Assembly (NCBI RefSeq): GCF_022458985.1
Contig: NC_061787.1
Coordinates: forward strand, 22,267,629 to 22,331,628
From: Mugil cephalus
Lineage: Eukaryota > Chordata > Actinopteri > Mugiliformes > Mugilidae
DNA: 64,000 bases
Direction of reading: 5' to 3'
Positions 21,582 through 34,401 of the stretch are shown piece after piece. The number at the start of each line of letters is the position of its first letter. Position 1 is the stretch's first letter. The position numbers and the translations under genes are program-made. The notes below the pieces were generated by a model, which did no database searches, had not been told where the DNA came from, and was given only the letters and a program-made list of their open reading frames with translations.

Positions 21582-24380
21582 CTCAGTGCCTTATGTTAGT
21601 GATGTGGATGTCAGCAACCATAATCTAACTCGATCACAAATAGATTATTTTGTTGACAGCACGACAGCATCGCTTAGTACAACTTTAAATCTAGTTGCTC
21701 CTCTTAAAAAGAAGGTGGTAAATCGAGGGAGGGTAGCTCCGTGGTATAATTCACAGTTGCGTAGTTCAAAGCAGACAGTTCGAAAGCTGGAAAGAATTTG
21801 GCATTCCACTAGTTCTGAAGAAGCTCACATAGCCTGGAAAGATAGTTTAACAACTTATAAAAAAAACTCTCCGTAAGATTAGGACAGCGTATTATTCTTC
21901 ATTGATAGAAGAAAACAAGAACAACCCCAGATTTCTTTTCAGCACTGTAGCCAGGCTGACAAAGAGTCACAGCTCTGTTGAGCCATCTATTCCTTCAGAC
22001 CTCAGCAGTAATGATTTCATGAGCTTCTTCACTGATAAAATTGTTGGCATTAGAGATAAAATTCATAGCACCCTTCCATCCGTCAAAGATGTAAGTACAG
22101 TGGCATTAGAAACCTCTGTAGGACCTAGTCTATATTTGGATTCTTTCTCCCTAATTTATCTTCCTGAGCTCACTTCAGTTATTACAGCATCTAAACCACC
22201 AACTTGTCTTCTAGACCCCATCCCAACTAAGTTGCTCAAGGAGGTTTATCCATTAATTAATACCTCCATATTAAATCAGATACACTTATTTTTATTAACA
22301 GGATATGTGCCCCAGTCTTTTAAAACTGCTCTAATTAAACCATTACTTAAAAAAAACACTCTTGATCCAGATGTTTTAGCCAACTATAGGCCAATTTCCA
22401 ACCTTCCTTTTATCTCTAAAGTTTTGGAAAGGGTTGTTGTCAATCAGTTGCTTGATCATTTAAACAGGAATGGTTTGTTTGAAGAGTTTCAGTCAGGTTT
22501 TAGAGCTCATCATAGCACAGAAACAGCTCTGGTTAAAGTCACCAATGATCTCCTCATGGCTTCAGATAATGGACTTGTCTCTATACTTGTCCTGCTAGAT
22601 CTCAGTGCTGCATTTGACACTATTGATCACAATATACTACTACAGAGACTTGAAAGTGTGATCAAAATTACAGGAACTGCACTAGACTGGTTTGAATCAT
22701 ATCTGTCAGACAGATTCCAGTTTGTCCATGTAAACAACAACTCTTCTATATATACCAAAGTAAGCTATGGAGTTCCTCAGGGTTCTGTGCTAGGACCAAT
22801 ATTATTCACATTATACATGCTTCCCTTAGGCAATATTATTAGAAAGCACGGCATAAACTTCCATTGCTACGCAGATGATACCCAGCTATATTTATCCATG
22901 AAACCAGATGAGACTAATCCGCTGGTTAAACTCCAAGCATGCCTTAAAGACATAAAGGCTTGGATGACCTGTAATTTTCTACTTTTAAACTCAGACAAAA
23001 CTGAAGTTATCGTATTTGGCTCTAAACATGTCAGAGATTCATTATCTAATCACCTGCTTTTGTTGGATGGCATTACCTTGGCCTCCAGTACTACTGTGAA
23101 AAACCTTGGTGTTATATTTGACCAGGATATGTCCTTTAATTCTCACATAAAGCAGGTGACCAGGACTAGTTTCTTCCACCTTCGTAATATCATGAAAATT
23201 AGGAGCATCCTTTCTCAGAGTGATGCGGAAAAACTAGTTCATGCATTTGTGTCTTCCAGGCTGGATTATTGTAACTCGTTACTGTCTGGCTGTCCAAGTA
23301 GCTCTTTAAAAAGCCTCCAATTGATTCAAAACGCTGCAGCAAGAGCACTGACAGGAATTAGCAAGAGAGATCATATTACTCCAGTATTAGCTTCTCTTCA
23401 TTGGCTCCCTTTAAAATCTAGAATTGAATTTAAAATCCTCCTCCTTACATACAAGGCCCTGAAAGGCCTAGCTCCATCATATTTTAAAGACCTCATAGCA
23501 CCATACTGTCCCAACAGATCACTACGATCTCTAAGTGCAGGTCTACTTGTGGTTCCTAGAGTTTCTAAAAGTGGAATGGGAGGTAGAGCCTTCAGCTATC
23601 AGGCTCCTCTCCTATGGAACCAGCTCCCAGTTTGGGTTCGGGAGGCAGACACAGTCTCTACGTTTAAGGTCAGGCTTAAGACTTTCCTTTTTGAAAAAGC
23701 TTATAGTTAGGGCTGGACTTAACCATCCCTTAGTTATGCTGCTATAGGCCTAGGCTGCAGGGGGACGATGCACTGAGGACATGTCCTCTCCTCTTTCTTC
23801 TCTGGCTCCTGTCCTCTAATATCTTATCATTTTATTTTCTATCTCTTATAATTTACTAACCACTGTGTCTTACTCTCTCCCCTCCGCTCCCCTCCCCCCC
23901 CTCATCCCCTCATCTTGTGAGGGTCTCTGGTCTGTAGTGCTGAATATCTGACCTGTGGAGTTCTAAGTTACATCTGCTGCCGTGGCCTCATCAACCAGCC
24001 CAGTCTTCATGGTCTGGAGTGCTGTGTATCAGACCTGTGGAGCTCCATAAACTACATCTGCCCCAGTCATCATGGCCTCCTCCAGTTGTCCACTCCTACC
24101 TAGATGAACAATTCACCAACCTGCCCATAATTCCTGTTATACTCACAAACTGTCGCAGATCATCAGCTATGTGTTATATTACTAGACCCTACATGTTTCC
24201 TTTCACTTGATGTATGTATCTATGACAGAAGTTTGTTTATCTTGTTTCTCCTGCTCTTCTTTTCTCTCTATCTTCTCTGTTTCTAACCGGCTGCCCTTCG
24301 GCAGATGGGTCCCTCCATATGAGCTGTGTTCTGCTCAAGGTTTCTTGAATTGAAACTGAATTGAATTGAATTGAATTGAA
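20787..24380 (+). mobile_element. L2 (Maui-like) LINE, nearly complete coding region
   Basis: The element holds an AP endonuclease (to about 21581), a middle region, an RT (about 22190-23100) and a long 3'UTR, ending in a (TTGAA)n-type tail at about 24342-24380. Compared with the second copy at 39311-40904, about 110 bp of the 3'UTR end (the part with 'ggcgctatataaataaaac') is missing. The insertion lies cleanly within a Tc1-like transposase. In live elements the encoded protein nicks target DNA and reverse-transcribes its own RNA in place. Confidence 0.9.
21586..23710 (+). pseudogene. L2 reverse transcriptase and C-terminal region
   Basis: The first part (21586-21876) ends by frameshift at a run of A near 21860, and the rest runs open from 21902 to 23710. 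RT motifs are [72 protein letters not shown] and [12 protein letters not shown], with the catalytic YADD box intact. These are followed by [15 protein letters not shown] and [20 protein letters not shown], and a C-terminal part with [24 protein letters not shown] sequence (about 23395-23455). It is about 600 codons of well-kept RT. Only one indel and the upstream break separate it from a full reading frame. Confidence 0.9.
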
Positions 24381-24565
24381 TAGAAATGTTGTGGAAGGAC
24401 CTGAAGGAAGTAGTTCATGTGAGGAAACCCACCAACATGTCAGAGGTGAAGTGGTTCTGTTCCGAGGAATAGGTTAAAATTACTGAAATCTGCTGTAGAT
24501 AACTGATCAGAAACATCCACACAGGTGTAGTATTTATCTTTCTTATGTTGTATAGGGTTCTCTTT
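24381..24565 (+). pseudogene. Tc1-like transposase fragment, part 2
   Basis: Immediately after the L2 tail the frame resumes as MLWKDLKEVVHVRKPTNMSE and a CSEE block, the C-terminal part that normally follows the PIE motif. Joining 20786 to 24381 restores an uninterrupted match, so the L2 entered this transposase gene. The gene also has other stops. Confidence 0.8.
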
Positions 24566-25691
24566 GTCTACTTTCAGGACCTTTCTGCTGATGTTTTAAA
24601 TCTTTTTTTTTTTTTTTTTGCAGAAATGCAGAAAATTGTGATGGGGAAAGTATATCACAAGAAAGAAATGAGACATAGTTAGCAGTTAGTAGCTGGACAT
24701 AGTGGAGCATTTGGGAGCTAGAGACGTTTTTTTTTTTTCTCAGCTAGCTAAATGGAGACTGAATAATGGACTGAGACCCATTGAGTGGATACTAACATGA
24801 CTCCAAATGAATGCATGTTTACATTATACAGAAAGTGGATAATGAATCAGGGTTGTGTTTTTCATATTGTGTTGCCTGCAAGTCAGTCAGTACAACTTTA
24901 AAATGTTTCAAAAATAACCCCTATCATATCAAATATTTACAACACTGCAGTGAGGTAGATATTCCCATATATATTTCCATTTAAATGGAAGCTAATGTAA
25001 TAAATATAAATGAAATGTAAATTACACCACATAAATATAGTAAAAAGCACTGCTCATGTAGTGTGTCATTTTTAAAGTATGAACAAAAGTTAAACTCTTT
25101 CTTTCCTTCTTCAAGTTTTTCCTTCTTCAAGTTCTAAAACCCATGAGAATAAATCTAATGGTTTTTTATTTTACAGCCCACATCTTTTTTCAGGTTAAGG
25201 TTTGGCACTATCCCCAAGCCCTTACATTCGTCTAAAGCTCCGGAGAACTGACTCTACGAAAGAAGAGAGACTGCTTTTTAATTACTCTCCACTGTCCTTT
25301 GTTTCACCAGCCCACAGCTAAATATACAGAGGATAGTGTCTATTTAAGGGTAAACAGACTAGGATCTGGCTGTTTTTACTGCCGTCAAATTAATGTCCCT
25401 GCTATATTGAAGCTAAAAAAATCAATTTCCTTGACATTTAGGGCCTTCTTTACCTCACTGCTGTAAGTTCAGAACTTTCTTAATTAGAACTGTCAAAAAG
25501 ACGCAATGAGATGTCCTTACAGTAATATATACTGCCTGCTTAATGGAAAGAACTTTCTATCCATATTGTACGGTTCCTTCACACTACTTATTGCATTTAC
25601 AGTATAGGCTACAACATGGTAGCAACATTTTAAATCCAGCCAGAAAGTCTGAACATTTCTTGTTTCAAACTATTCTTGTTTCAAACTTTTT
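24566..25691. other. unassigned sequence with poly-T runs
   Basis: Poly-T runs occur near 24603-24619 and 24728-24739. No gene or repeat family was recognised. Confidence 0.45.

Positions 25692-25743
<52 letters not shown>
25692..25743 (+). repeat. (GT)n microsatellite
   Basis: This is an uninterrupted GT run of about 26 units. Confidence 0.98.
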
Positions 25744-25745
<2 letters not shown>

Positions 25746-25759
25746 TTGTTGTAATGTTT

Positions 25760-25838
25760 TATGTTGTTTTTTTATGTAAAGCAATTTGGGTTGCTTTTTA
25801 GTATGAAAAGTGCTATATAAATAAATGAAGTTTGAAGT
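25760..25838 (+). repeat. LINE/SINE-type 3' tail
   Basis: It contains 'caatttgggttgctttttag' followed by 'aaaagtgctatataaataaa', a 3' end shared by several fish LINEs and their SINE partners. No coding part is attached. Confidence 0.5.
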
Positions 25839-25879
25839 CTGTAACATTAATGGACTAAGAGTAGTAGTAATAACATGGA

Positions 25880-26143
25880 TGCCTCCCAGCGAATAGGTCC
25901 AGGTCCAACTCAAGTTTGCATGTTCTCCCTGTGTCTGCGTGGGTTTTCTCTGGTTTCCTCCCACCTCCAAAGGCATGCTCGTTAGGCTGATTATTGACCC
26001 TAGGCGTGAGTGTGAGTGTGAATTGTAATCTGCGATGGACTGGCAACCTGTCTATGGTGAATCCCGCCTCTCACCTGATGACAGAACCCCCGCGACCCTA
26101 GTGAGGATAAGCGGTAGTAGAAGATGAAATGAGAGATGAGGAA
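25880..26143 (+). repeat. tRNA-related SINE-like repeat, copy C
   Basis: It shares 'gcgtgggttttctctggttt', 'ctcccacctccaaaggcatg', 'gttaggctgatta' and the terminal 'ccctagtgaggataagcgg' with copies A and B. The head is degenerate. Confidence 0.75.
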
Positions 26144-26627
26144 GTACCTACAGGAAGGAAGTATCTACAGCTGAGGTTAATACCAGTTCTTATTATTCTC
26201 AAAGAGCACTTTAAATGGATGTTGAAAGGAACTCTGGGAAATACTTCTACTGGATTAGATGCTGCATGTTAAAGGTTAGGTTTTAACACTGAATGACACT
26301 GAAGGTCAATAAATGCATATTGTCTTCATTATTACTTGTAGGAGTAGTAGAAACAACGATGAAAACAACGGAACCAGAGAGTGGATTTGTGATTTGAAGG
26401 AGAAAACCGCAAACAAGATTCCTGCCAGTTGAACTGAAACTCTGGATGGAGAATGCCACTTCGTTCTTATGTGTTATTTCTTATTATTGACAAGGAACCT
26501 GAATGTGCAGGGAACTGAGGCAGTTCTTAAAGTATATATGTTCTTTCACCTAAGCTACCTCTGAAAACTATCCATAGATGGGTCTCTTAAATTACAATCC
26601 CTATGGGCATGGTAAGAAGTACATACT
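26144..26627. other. unassigned sequence
   Basis: Nothing was recognised. Confidence 0.4.
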
Positions 26628-26735
26628 CCTAACAGCCACAACATAATGACCACTGACAGAAGAAGTAAATAACATTGATCACCTTGTACCACCCACAATA
26701 TTAGGAAGGTGGTCATAATGTTATGCCTGATCGGT
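26628..26735. mobile_element. miniature Tc1-like element
   Basis: The two ends are inverted copies of the same terminus. The left has 'acataatgaccactgacaga' and the right 'ggtggtcataatgttatgcc' followed by 'tga'. Only about 60 bp separate them, so this is an internal-deletion derivative of the Tc1-like family represented at 1159-1526. Confidence 0.7.
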
Positions 26736-28346
26736 TTATATGCAGATACTAGCAACTTTATTAAGAATTGAGAAAAATTAAGAACTTTAATTGTCATTGC
26801 AGCTGGTGTATCACACTGTATCACATTGTGCAGTAAAGGTTTTTCAGGAGAGGTGAGGGGACAAATGTTTGGACCCACAGATTAAGTGGCAGAAATAATA
26901 AGTCAGTTTAAAGAAGACTTACTTGGGATGATGACATAAAGTGCTGCCAACTAAATAGTCCAATCAAAGCACTAACCAGACGGAAAGTGAATCCTAAAAA
27001 CTAAAGGGAGTAAAATTAAGAACCATTTAACACTACAAGAAAGAGCTGGAGTATACAAGCAGGGAAACAAATGACATGGATCACTGACAATGTACTGATG
27101 AAGGAAAACAAGGAACAATTTTATAAAGTGTTAAGAACTAGATCTCATGAGAAGATTAAAGGGGTAGTAATGTCTTTGTTCGGGCCTGTTTTGCTGCATC
27201 TGGGCCAGGACGTCTTCATTGATAAACCAGTGAAGTCTTACTTTTACTGGTGAATTCAAAGAGAAAACATCAGGACTGATGAGACTTCTTGATTTTGACC
27301 TGCTCCTTTAGGGGAAAAGGAACTTGGTGTGTTCAGGGAAAGACGCAGTTTTTGGGGTTAACTGGGACTGACGATCCACTTGTATGAGTCTGAGCCTCCT
27401 GCATGAGTTGCATGCAGGTTGTTTTGATATGTCATGATATAATGGCTATTATTCTGTCATTTCTCAAGGGTGCAGCAAACACATTTTCCATAGCCTGGCT
27501 TTGCTGTTTGTTTTCTTGATTAAATCAATTTTCATCATAATTGTGCTTGTTCTTCATTTAATTGTACTAAGAGACTCAAGAGATTCCAGTGTCAGCGAGT
27601 AAATGTTTATTTTCTTAATGGTTTCCGGTGTTAATGTGCTGTTTGTACAGTTTTTTTTGTCAGTACAGCAGATTGTGTTCAATGCACCTTCATTGTTAGT
27701 TTAATCATGATGTTACACATGGGCTCTAATCAAGGGTGCTGGTTCAAGCCTTAAGAGATGACATCAATTATAAATCTGTGAATGGTGGAAGGTTCTTGGT
27801 CAAGGTCAATTCAAGAAACAAACTGAAAAAAGGGACATGTAGGAGTCCTGAACAGAAGAAGCTACATGGATGAGTGAAGAAAGGTCTTCAAGAAAGGTCT
27901 TCAAGAAACTCTTAATGTCCAATTGTTTCAGCTGGTTCTTTGGATGCATCAACTTTAAAATTGTTCCCTGTAATTATAAAATACAAAGAATTAAAGTTTC
28001 AACATTTCAGTGCCAGAGTATCAACAAACACGGTATTGTAACATAGTAAGTGATAAAAGTCTATGAATATGAATGGTGCAATATGTTTCCATGTCACTGA
28101 AGTCACGTGGTAAACTTTTAAGTGATGATTTAATAAAATTTAATGCACATGAACGTGTACTATATTGCCCTCCTCCAGGATTCGTATAATGTGTTTATTG
28201 TCTAAAGGGTTTAGGTTAAAGGTTACAATACCAGCTGTTGGTTGTTAAAATACCAGCAGTAAGGGTCAAAGTTTTTTGTCTATAATGTGAAATTCTTGGA
28301 GATGAGAAACCTATATAAGGAGAGTGTTGGAGCTGAACAGGAGGGC
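26736..28346. other. unassigned sequence
   Basis: No coding motif or repeat was recognised with confidence. The 60-codon open frame at 27071-27253 has no motif I can name. Confidence 0.4.
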
Positions 28347-28660
28347 ATTGTCATGATTATGTCTGTGTCATGTTTTGAGTTTCCTGTTTTATTTTGTTAA
28401 GTTCTTGGTTTCCTGTCTGTTGTGCCTCCTTGTGTTTTACTTTGATTGCTCATTAGTTTCTCATCTGTGTCTTGTCATCCCTCTGCCCCTGTGTGTATTT
28501 ATAGCCCTGCCTTTCCCTTTGTTCCCTGTCATGTCATTGATGTTGTTTCCTTGCCGTGATGTTCCCATGCTTTTGTTTGATTTTTATTTCGTTAATTAAA
28601 TACCCTTTCCCCAATTCCCTGCCTCTTTGATTTCCATCTTGCATCTCGGTCCTGACAGGG
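28347..28660 (+). repeat. dispersed repeat family R, copy 1
   Basis: It contains 'gtttcctgttttattttgtt', 'tgtgtatttatagccctgcc' and an end 'cggtcctgacagg'. Related copies are at 38090-38345 (+) and 61915-62395 (-). All carry a TATA-like '(t)atatagccctg' block in the middle, suggesting an LTR-like or promoter-bearing element, but no partner coding region is visible. Confidence 0.65.
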
Positions 28661-28689
28661 ATTCTGCAATTGGCACCTGAAGCTTCTTC

Positions 28690-31600
28690 AGATTTGGCCA
28701 GGATTTTGTCACTGCTCTTTCTTTTAATTTAAATGCAAGAGAAACGGCGATCAATTCTTTTCATCAACACAGGTTGGGAGTGAAACAACTTATTGCCAGA
28801 GTATGGACTGATAATGGATGTATAGCAGCTGACCAGAAAGTGATTATTGACAAGTTTAGGAATTTCTACTCAAATTTATTCTCTTCAGATTATACAACAG
28901 ACTTTAATATTTTGAAAAACTTTTAAATAACCTTCACTTGCTGTCCCTTTCTCAAGACCCGAGTAATAACCTTGATGCGCCCATCACCCAGGAGGAAATT
29001 TCAACAACTATATCATCTATGCAATGAGGTAAATATCCTGGTCCAGATGGGCTCTCATCAGATTTTTTTTTTTTTTAATTCTCTGTTGATTTAACCCCCG
29101 TTTTGTGCTCAGTGTTTTCTGATTCCTTAAATTCAGGTACATTTCCTCCCTCATTTAATCAGGCCTGAATCTCCCTGTTGCTGAAAAAAGGCAAAGACCC
29201 ATTAGATTGTGCTTCATACAGACCAATTTCATAAACACAGATGTGGAAATCCTTACTGACCAGAAGATATCATTCCTTCTGTAATATCTCAAGATCAAAC
29301 TGGATTTATTAAAAGACACCATTCATTTTACAATTTAAGCTGAGAGCTTTCAAAAGAAATCCAATTTTTTTACCACATCAGTCAATTTTCAGGATACAAA
29401 CTCAACTTAAATAAAAGTGAACTAATTTCCAATTAATGAAAGAGCTCTTAAACTTGACTATAAAGATCTTCCATTAAAGGTGATGAAAGACCACTTTCAT
29501 TACCTTGGAAATTGTTTCACTAGAGAAGTTGGAAATTTGTTTCAAGTAAATTTTCTTTCTTTATTTGATCAGACAAAACAGATTTTATCAAAGTGATCTG
29601 CTTTGTCTCTGTCGCTTATTGGAAGAATGAACTTAATTAAAATGACACTGCTTCCAAAGTTTCTCTATTTATTTCAATGTCTTCTTATCCTTATCCCCAA
29701 ATCATTTTTTAGAACCCTCAACTCGTTAATGGTATCCTAGATTCGGAATTGTAAACACCCTTGATTGCGAAAAGGATTTCTTCAAAGACCCAAGCAGGCA
29801 GGGTGAATGGCTCTGCCTAATTTCCAGTACTATTATTGGGCAGCAAATATAAGGTGTTTGTTATACTGGAGCCATTTCCATCATGAACCCTCTTCTCCTG
29901 CTTCGGTGACAATGGAGGTCTGTGCTAGTAACCTGTTTCTTTACCTACCCTCTTAGGCGTCACACTTCCACTTGCTTCGGATATCCCCAAGAGCAACCAA
30001 GAAGTTAAACATTTGCTGCTAATCTGGGGCCAATTTAGGAAAGGTTTTGGGCTATAGCCTTTTTCACTTCAAAGTCCAATTGCTGCTAACCATCTATTTG
30101 CTCCTTCAATGGTTGATGGCGCAAGATTTGGCAGAAAAGGTTGTTCTGATCTATGCATTGATAATTGTTTTGCTAACTTTTCTCAACAGACAGAAACTTT
30201 TGGCATTGGCAAAACCCACTTTTTCAGATTTCTACAAATTAGGGATTTTATATGACACTTAACAACCCAATTACCTTATAAACCCCCTGTCAGCCCTGTT
30301 GATGTACTTCTCTCTGTCAACCCCACATCTAAAGATATTATGTCCAACCTATACAACCTTATTTCCAAGCTGAACTGCTCTTCAGTGGCAGCCATAAGAC
30401 CTCCTTGGGAGCAAGACCTATATTATACTTTTACAATGGACACATGGGACTCGGTACTTGATCACATACACTTCTCTTCTATGTGTTCTCAACATGCACA
30501 TTTGCAATTTAAAGTAGTGCATTGCATCCACTTTTTTTTTAAAAATGCACCTGAAAGAGTGTCTGCATGTCTCCAGTACCTTCTGCAAAGAATAACCTGT
30601 TTAGATTATTCTGAGTGTGTTAATGGTTGTTTTTTGTCTGACTTGTTGTTTTGCTGTGACTTGAACCAGTCAAATGGCTTTTGGTAATTTTTTGTCTTTT
30701 TGTGCTGTTTTTATTTTGTTTTTTATGACTTTTTGTTTTTGGCTGTGTGGTTGGTTGCGGAGTTCAGCGGAGTGGCCATTGTGTTCCGTTGGTGTGTTCC
30801 TGTTAGCTTTCCGTGTCCCCTGAGCTGCCCCTAGCCTGTGAGGCCTGGGAGTCACACAGAGCTTCAGGAGAAGTGCATGGGATGCCAGACTGGAGTTGAG
30901 ATGGAGGAGCAGAGAAGGAGGTTTGGGGTCGGCTATCCTCAAGGATTGGTGCCGTCTGTCCTCAAAGGGGATGTGAGGTCTTTGGCAGCGGGTTGGATGG
31001 ACTGTGTGTGCTTATGGAACAGAGAGGGAGTGTGTCGTGAGAAGAGCTTTGGAGACCTGGCTTAGGACCAAAGTATGTCTGTGCCCGGCTTCAGACTCTA
31101 TGGGCAAGATATTACTCTGTTAGCATTTACATACTTTCCTCACCGGACAAAGACAAGGAAACTCCATGTAGCTGTTGCTATGCAACTGAACAAACAACCA
31201 TATTGGACATTGTTTTTGCCAACTATTTTTGAATATTTTTTCATAATGCTAATTCTGTAAATCTTTTGATTACACTTTTTATTTCTTTTTTACTTTAATC
31301 TCATTTTATTTTATCTTTCTTGTGTTTACTTTTATATGTAATAAAGCTACGGTGACAAAATAATTTCACTCATGGATCATTAAAGTCTGTCTAAGTCTAA
31401 GTCTAAGTTGGCACAAATGTACTCTGATGTCGACTCTACATATGATAGAGGTGCACCAGCCTTATTCTTTCACATGTATTGGACATGTTATTCTTTGGGT
31501 AACTTTTGGGTATTCATTTTCCATATGTTATCAGAAACCCTTCATCACCGAATTGAGCCCAATCCCTTGACTGGTAGTTTTGGAATTGCTCCAGATTTGG

Positions 31601-32095
31601 ATCTCCCAAAAGTTACACTCAACTTTCTGGCTTTTGCTTCTTTACTAGCTTGATGAGCTATTTTACATAAGTGGAGGGATCCAGATCCTCCTTCCTATTC
31701 ACATTGGCTCAGAGACATGATGTACTGCATTAATCTAGATCAGATGCACTATGCAGGGATCAAAGAATAAGTTTTACAAAATATGGTGTCACTTCTTGGT
31801 ATTTTATGAGAAACCCACAACAATAATAGCCCCCCTACTGCTACTGTTTTGTGTCTTTATTATTCATTCATACTGCATCCACTTATTATTTTTTTTGTAT
31901 GATTGTTAATATAATATATAATAATATATATATATTTTATATATATTATTTTTCAGTGGGTGTATTTGTCTGTCCATGTTTGGACAGGGTTATGTGTTGT
32001 GTCATGGGTGGTTGTTCAGAAAATCAAAAATAATTTTCCTTGTACAGTGACTGTTTTATTGATGTTCTGTCATTAATAAAAAAAAGACCTTTGAA
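28690..32095 (+). pseudogene. L1-type LINE, ORF2 (heavily decayed)
   Basis: Broken frames give an ORF2 in order: LLPEYGLIMDV-like RT entry region, FYSNLFSSDYT, a PIRLCFIQTNFINT block, SGYKLNLNKSEL (about 29386), HFHYLGNCFTREVGNLFQVN, ALSLSLIGRMNLIKMTLLPK and WSHFHHEPSSPA. A C-terminal domain follows (PPWEQDLYYTFTMDTWDSVL, HLQFKVVHCIHF). After an inserted element at 30540-31404 it resumes as LAQMYSDVDSTYDRG, ALFFHMYWTC and LNFLAFASLLA. The RT palm is largely deleted between about 29330 and 29370. The C-terminal frame at 31408-31653 remains open. It is clearly non-functional. Confidence 0.85.
30540..31404 (+). mobile_element. element inserted in the L1, with (TAAGTC)n tail
   Basis: The L1 frame breaks after VVHCIHFFF and resumes at 31405. 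The inserted piece ends 'aataaagctacggtgac', 'ggatcattaaag' and a short 'tctaagtctaag' tandem tail, the form of a LINE-type 3' end. Its last 200 bp recur inverted at 45115-45330. The 5' half includes GC-richer sequence (30760-31060) with no recognised protein. Confidence 0.65.
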
Positions 32096-33954
32096 ATAAC
32101 ACATCAATACACATGGGGAAACGTGTGAAACTCTCATTTTGTTTTATTTTATTTTGACAAAAAGTGACACATTCTTTCGTTGACATTTTGCTTTGCAGGT
32201 GATGTATAGTTTGGCCTTTAAAGATATCATAAAATTATATTGCATACACTAAACATAGAATTATTAAGAATTTATTACTTAATTATTCCTCCTCCTCTCT
32301 CCTCCACCACATGATATCTGCTGGGCTCTGTAGTTTCATAAATGATTGACTGCCAGCTGTGCAACATATGGTCAGCTCATAAATTACTGATAATTACCTA
32401 TAAGTCTGAATAAAATAACAAGGACGGTAGATATGATGTGAAAAGCTTCAAAATGACACTAAAATATAATTTTAACTGTTATCTCCGATAATTACATGAT
32501 CTCAGTAGCCAAAAAATATCTTAATTACTTCTGCAGCTTTTAGTTAGGTGTCATTTGCGAGAATATATCCATATCTTCGCATTTTTCTGCATTTTGTGTC
32601 ACCTTTTGGTGAAAAGCATTTGAGGAATAAACAAACAAACAAACAAAAAAATAACCAAACCCACTGCTGGATTTGCATATGCAGGCCTTTACAACAAAAT
32701 GAAAGAACTGCAATAGGATATCAGTAGAAGGCGTACTTGAGGTACTTCTCTTGACTACCCCTCTCTCCTCCTCCTCTCCTTCTCCTGTCTCAGTTAGTGG
32801 TAAGATGAAAAGGCAACTATTGTTGCTTGTATTTCAGTGAATCAAGCTTAACTGAAAGGAACTGATGTAGGGACCAGAACTTGAAGGATGAGAAGAGGAG
32901 AAGGAGGAGTATGAAATGGCATGTAAACTGAGGTAAAAGAAGGGAGAAGAAGACGGAGAAACTGAAGCGCAGAATAAAAGGGAATAGTAGATAATGAGAG
33001 GGGGTGGGATTACAGGGAGACATGAGAAGGCTAAGACTGTATGCTGGTTACCTATTTACATTCATTGTCGCAATTTCTTTCTGCCACTCTCTTCCTCTGA
33101 CTTTAATCAGTGCACAGTTTAAACATAGACCTCTCATATATGACTGATGTTTTTCTGCCTTTGGAAGCAATGCAGCAGCTATTAAGAGGGATCTTTTTCC
33201 CTATGAAGCAATTTAAGAGCCAACAGATGTATCAGCAGCTTCCAACCACCAGATGCCACTAGAAGAACAGTCCACTCTCATAGCTGCACATCCCTGAAGA
33301 GGTGAAACTAATTTGTTCCTAAATGAAACTACACTGCTTAAAACGCTTTTCCACAAAGGTATTGCTATAATAGCATACCCCAGGGTAACGTATTATACTA
33401 TTTGTGGAAGGCTGAACTTCTTCCAAAAACTTCTTCTGAAGCCTTTCATACCAATTATTGTGATGGACCTCATATGAAACTCCAAAACCTTAGAAAAAAA
33501 AAATTGCTAACGTCACTGTTTTATATTTTGTTAACAGTCATGTTTGAACCTGTATTAGATAGTTTTATGAATTCAAGTACATTGTGAATATGTAGTCAGA
33601 GACTGCCATACCCATAGACATAGATACCTAGACACCGCATTGAGCCCTGAATTGTACGTCAACGTTGCCGCCATCTTGGATGTGGCAAAGTGGAGCGATC
33701 AGAGAAGATTCCTCATTCATTTTCATGTGGAAATGTACCAACAGTACAAACCAGATCTCACGGCATTGCCTTTCACAGATAATAATAAAAAGGGAGTTTA
33801 ATGGGTGGAACTGTTGGTAGTTGCAGCTGATTTTGTTTAAATATGCCAATTTGTGATTTTATGGGTTGTTTGGACGGTTGTGCAAATCTAGCTAAGATTC
33901 GTCAAAGTCTACTCTCTGTCTGTAAGAGAAGCGCTACGCTGTGCATGTTGTGTG
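32096..33954. other. unassigned sequence
   Basis: A purine-rich tract (gaggag/aagga) lies at about 32875-33010 and an AT tract near 31905-31945 just upstream. No gene or known repeat was recognised. Confidence 0.4.
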
Positions 33955-34250
33955 TGTTGAAAAGTGTTATCTAAGATAAGATAACATTAGATAAAGCTTT
34001 AATTATCCCACAACAGCACAAACAAATTTATAGAATTAAAGCAACAGGCAAGTGCACACAGTGCAAAAAAAATTACATAAGGATTGAAAGATACAATATC
34101 ATAAGAGGTGGACTAGAAAAAACATTATGAACAGCACAATTTAACTCCAAGGAATATTTACACAGCCATACAAGTATGACATTTATAGAGCCTTTAAACA
34201 TAACAGAGGTAAAAAAAACAAATACAAACAAACAAACAAAAAAAACATTA
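33955..34250 (-). mobile_element. probable LINE 3' end (Rex3/RTE-like)
   Basis: It starts 'tctaagataagataacatta' and continues 'taaagctttaattatcccac', with an A-rich body, like the reverse complement of fish LINE tails that end in short GATA-type repeats. The stretch at 56276-56575 has a similar layout. No coding part is present. Confidence 0.4.
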
Positions 34251-34401
34251 GATTAATGATTTTCTGAAATTGAAACAAATATATTAAATAAGATACAGCT
34301 CAGACTTGATTGCATATAAGTACCCTTTTGTGTTACGTGTGAAATAAATACAGAATGATTACATACAAGTTGAAGACTTACTATATTATCATTTCCCTTA
34401 G

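Noticed and set aside
25543..25976. Frames with Val-Cys or Thr-His repeats
   Set aside because: They result from the GT microsatellite.
27071..27253. Possible Tc1-like transposase N-terminal piece
   Set aside because: Only vague similarity (a 'gggcctgttttgctgcatct' phrase). No catalytic motif or terminal repeat was found.
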